Below, piece after piece: positions 12,093-13,795 of a stretch of DNA of 13,795 bases. This DNA comes from Myxococcota bacterium (GTDB lineage: Bacteria; Myxococcota_A; Polyangia; HGW-17; JAJRWW01). The stretch covers positions 1 to 13,795 of the forward strand of contig JAJRWW010000372.1 in NCBI GenBank assembly GCA_024276595.1, given 5' to 3'. Numbering within the stretch: position 1 is the first letter of the stretch; each line of letters starts with the position of its first letter. Both the position numbers and the translations under genes were made by a program. The notes beneath the pieces are model-generated. The model was not told the origin of the DNA. It saw nothing but the letters and a program-made list of their open reading frames with translations, and did no database searches.

Positions 12093-13795
12093 TTAGCGTC
12101 CGGAGGGCCTGAAGTGGAAGGGGTATATGACCGTGGGAATGCGGCCGGATATCTTGGGGAAGCGCCAGGTCCTGATCATGGAGCGGATGCACGCCTCGGT
12201 GCGGGGGTGGGCGAGGGTGCCGCCGATGGAGTAGACCCGATTAACCCGGCCCCGGGTGTTGATGGTGAACGCAACTTTGTACGAGCCACGGAGGTTGGGG
12301 TTGGAGGAGAGCCCGAAGGTCACGTAGCAGTACTTCACCTGGCTGAGATGCCTGCGGATGATCCGCTTGATGGAGCGCTTGTCGATGCAGCCACTCACGG
12401 TGGCGCCGGTGTCGTACACAACCGGCCCCTTGGGGCGGTAGGCGCCCACGCGCCTGCCGCCCGTTGGGAGCCCGATGGAGCCGCCCGGGCCGTCCCAGCC
12501 GCTGCCCCCGCAGAGCCCGCCCTTGCAGGTGCTCCAGCCCCCTGGGCCCACCACGCCGGCGCCGCCAGCCATGCCGCCGCGCCCGCCGTTGTTGAGCCCC
12601 AGGCCGTCAATGCCGGAGTTGTCCCCCACGGAGATCCCCACCAGGGCGCCCAGGGCATCCTCGGCGTCCGAGGTGATGGCGTTGCGAGAGAACATGCTGC
12701 CCAGCTTCCGGGTGGCGGACTGGAGCACCCCAACCATGCCGATGCCCGAGCTCCTGGCAGGGCTCGGCCTGCTGGCTCCGGCTGTGGGGCTCGATGGTCC
12801 GGCGCCCCTGCGGCCGGTCATGCGATCATCTCTCTTGCCGCTTCTGCCCTTGTCGGCGGAGCTGGGGGTGGTCGTGGGCCTGGGTCGCGGTGGCGTCTTT
12901 GGCCTGGTATTCTCCTCTTTGCGTGCGCTCTGGAGCTCGCTGCGCAGCATCTTGGAGATCCGGCCGCTCTCCACGCTGTCGGCATCGAAGGCGCCAGCTT
13001 CTGCGGGCCGAAAGGAGAACAGCAGCATGAACAGGCCCGCCACGGCGCCGGATCCCATGGTCGCAAGGGAGATCGGTCGTGAGGCCATTTGCGCCACAAC
13101 GCGTGGGACGCCCGGGCCTGCGATGGCCTCCCCGGTGGCCACGGTGGAGATGGTGAAGCTGCTGGCGCCAAAGCTGAGCCGGGCTTCGATTCCATCGCTC
13201 AGCGGGAGGTCGTAGGCGCCTTCCAGTGTTGGAGATGGACGCGCCAGTCCCACGTGGGCGAGGTCTTTGAGGGTGACGGTTCGCCCGTCGGGCAGGCTCG
13301 CCACGCCATCCATCTTCGGAGTGAAGGCCAGCAGGAAGGCCCCCTCCTCCGCGCGGACGAGGGGAAACTCGGGCTGCCCAACGGGCAGGGAGTCGGTGGG
13401 GGTGTTGTAGGTGCAGCGCGGGTGCTCTCCCACCGTAAATGTCGGCTTGCGTAGATCGTCTCGGGTGCGCAGCCCCCCCAGGAGCAGACCGAACAGGCCG
13501 AGAGCAAGACAGGATGCCCCCAGCACCTCGGCGGTGCGGTTGGTTTGGATCCTGGGCACGAACTTGGCGGGCAGGCCCCGCTCCTGGATGAAGGCCTTGG
13601 CCCTGGCCTGGTGGGCCTCCTGGCGCTTGACCGAGTAGACCTGGCTGCCAAAGGCCACCACACCGCCCACGACGAGGCACAGGCCGAGCCCCAGGACCAG
13701 GAGGCTACCGGCGCGAGGCTTGCCGGCGCCGGGGTCGTCAAGGTGTCTGACCACGTGCGTGCTTCCCTGGAAGCGTGCCACAACCTCCACCGAGC
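12093..13795 (-). CDS. AgmX/PglI C-terminal domain membrane protein; 5' end at or beyond the window edge
   Basis: The frame is open to the right edge. A GTG at 13790 gives 565 residues, but its upstream context is not visible, so the start may lie outside. Using the GTG numbering, there are three hydrophobic segments, at 30-48, 88-107 and 242-260. Between the last two lies a beta-rich soluble part with FTVGEHPRCTYNTP, FPLVRAEEGAFLLAFTPKMDG and a DG-turn. After segment three come a basic/Pro-rich linker (290-350) and a Gly-rich stretch (395-445). The C-terminal TonB-like domain (467-560) has IKRIIRRHLSQVKYCYVTFG, GRVNRVYSIGGTL and RTWRFPKI ending in VIYPFHF, with Cys488 and Cys534 conserved. 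Related proteins in Myxococcota include gliding-motility and adventurous-motility factors and many uncharacterised ones. An envelope-spanning role is likely; a specific motility role is not shown. Confidence 0.85.
   Translation of the reverse strand, partial: SVEVVARFQGSTHVVRHLDDPGAGKPRAGSLLVLGLGLCLVVGGVVAFGSQVYSVKRQEAHQARAKAFIQERGLPAKFVPRIQTNRTAEVLGASCLALGLFGLLLGGLRTRDDLRKPTFTVGEHPRCTYNTPTDSLPVGQPEFPLVRAEEGAFLLAFTPKMDGVASLPDGRTVTLKDLAHVGLARPSPTLEGAYDLPLSDGIEARLSFGASSFTISTVATGEAIAGPGVPRVVAQMASRPISLATMGSGAVAGLFMLLFSFRPAEAGAFDADSVESGRISKMLRSELQSARKEENTRPKTPPRPRPTTTPSSADKGRSGKRDDRMTGRRGAGPSSPTAGASRPSPARSSGIGMVGVLQSATRKLGSMFSRNAITSDAEDALGALVGISVGDNSGIDGLGLNNGGRGGMAGGAGVVGPGGWSTCKGGLCGGSGWDGPGGSIGLPTGGRRVGAYRPKGPVVYDTGATVSGCIDKRSIKRIIRRHLSQVKYCYVTFGLSSNPNLRGSYKVAFTINTRGRVNRVYSIGGTLAHPRTEACIRSMIRTWRFPKISGRIPTVIYPFHFRPSGR

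Noticed and set aside
12090..13082. Plus-strand open frame of 330 codons opposite the AgmX-domain gene
   Set aside because: Ala/Gly/Pro-rich shadow; the minus strand has the clear AgmX C-terminal domain.

Overview
The window is GC-rich and densely coding. It looks like a member of the Myxococcota or a related former deltaproteobacterium. The evidence is an AgmX/PglI-type C-terminal domain protein, a lipoprotein with MopE-like Asp/Cys metal-binding motifs, and a small acyl-CoA-binding protein. The lineage is an inference from gene content only.

Left edge (2-1699, + strand): an accessory, apparently decaying toxin-antitoxin-like module. A frame open at the window edge encodes about 75 residues like the N-terminal domain of IstB (IS21-family helper ATPase). 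It then runs, without a stop or frame change, into the second half of the HTH and the whole zinc-peptidase part of an Xre-ImmA/IrrE (COG2856) protein. Its stop overlaps the start of a DUF4411 PIN-like partner by ATGA. That partner is about 45 residues short, and a plausible continuation lies in another frame.

Centre (1898-10093, + strand): a tight five-gene operon. sucA (E1), sucB (E2) and lpd (E3) encode a complete 2-oxoglutarate dehydrogenase complex. They are followed by a malate/L-lactate dehydrogenase of the Ldh_2 type and, overlapping it by 8 bases, an L-2-hydroxyglutarate oxidase (lhgO). Together they act on the 2-oxoglutarate/malate part of the TCA cycle. LhgO would recover L-2-hydroxyglutarate, a known side product of 2-hydroxyacid dehydrogenases, as 2-oxoglutarate. 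The operon therefore looks like central metabolism combined with metabolite repair, or possibly a 2-oxoglutarate/L-2-hydroxyglutarate redox shuttle. Notable details are a Tyr in place of the catalytic His in Lpd, a Cys-rich N-terminal extension on the Ldh_2 protein, a CxxC pair in SucA, ESAKV in place of ETDKV around the lipoyl lysine, and a perfect 17-base palindrome upstream of sucA.

Right part (10157-13795, - strand): transcribed towards the operon. From the right edge come an AgmX/PglI-domain membrane protein (open at the edge), a sigma70-like promoter, a secreted lipoprotein with two MopE-like motifs, and an acyl-CoA-binding protein. The ACBP gene converges on lhgO across 63 bases that contain a stem-loop. 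No tRNA, rRNA, CRISPR array or complete insertion sequence was seen.
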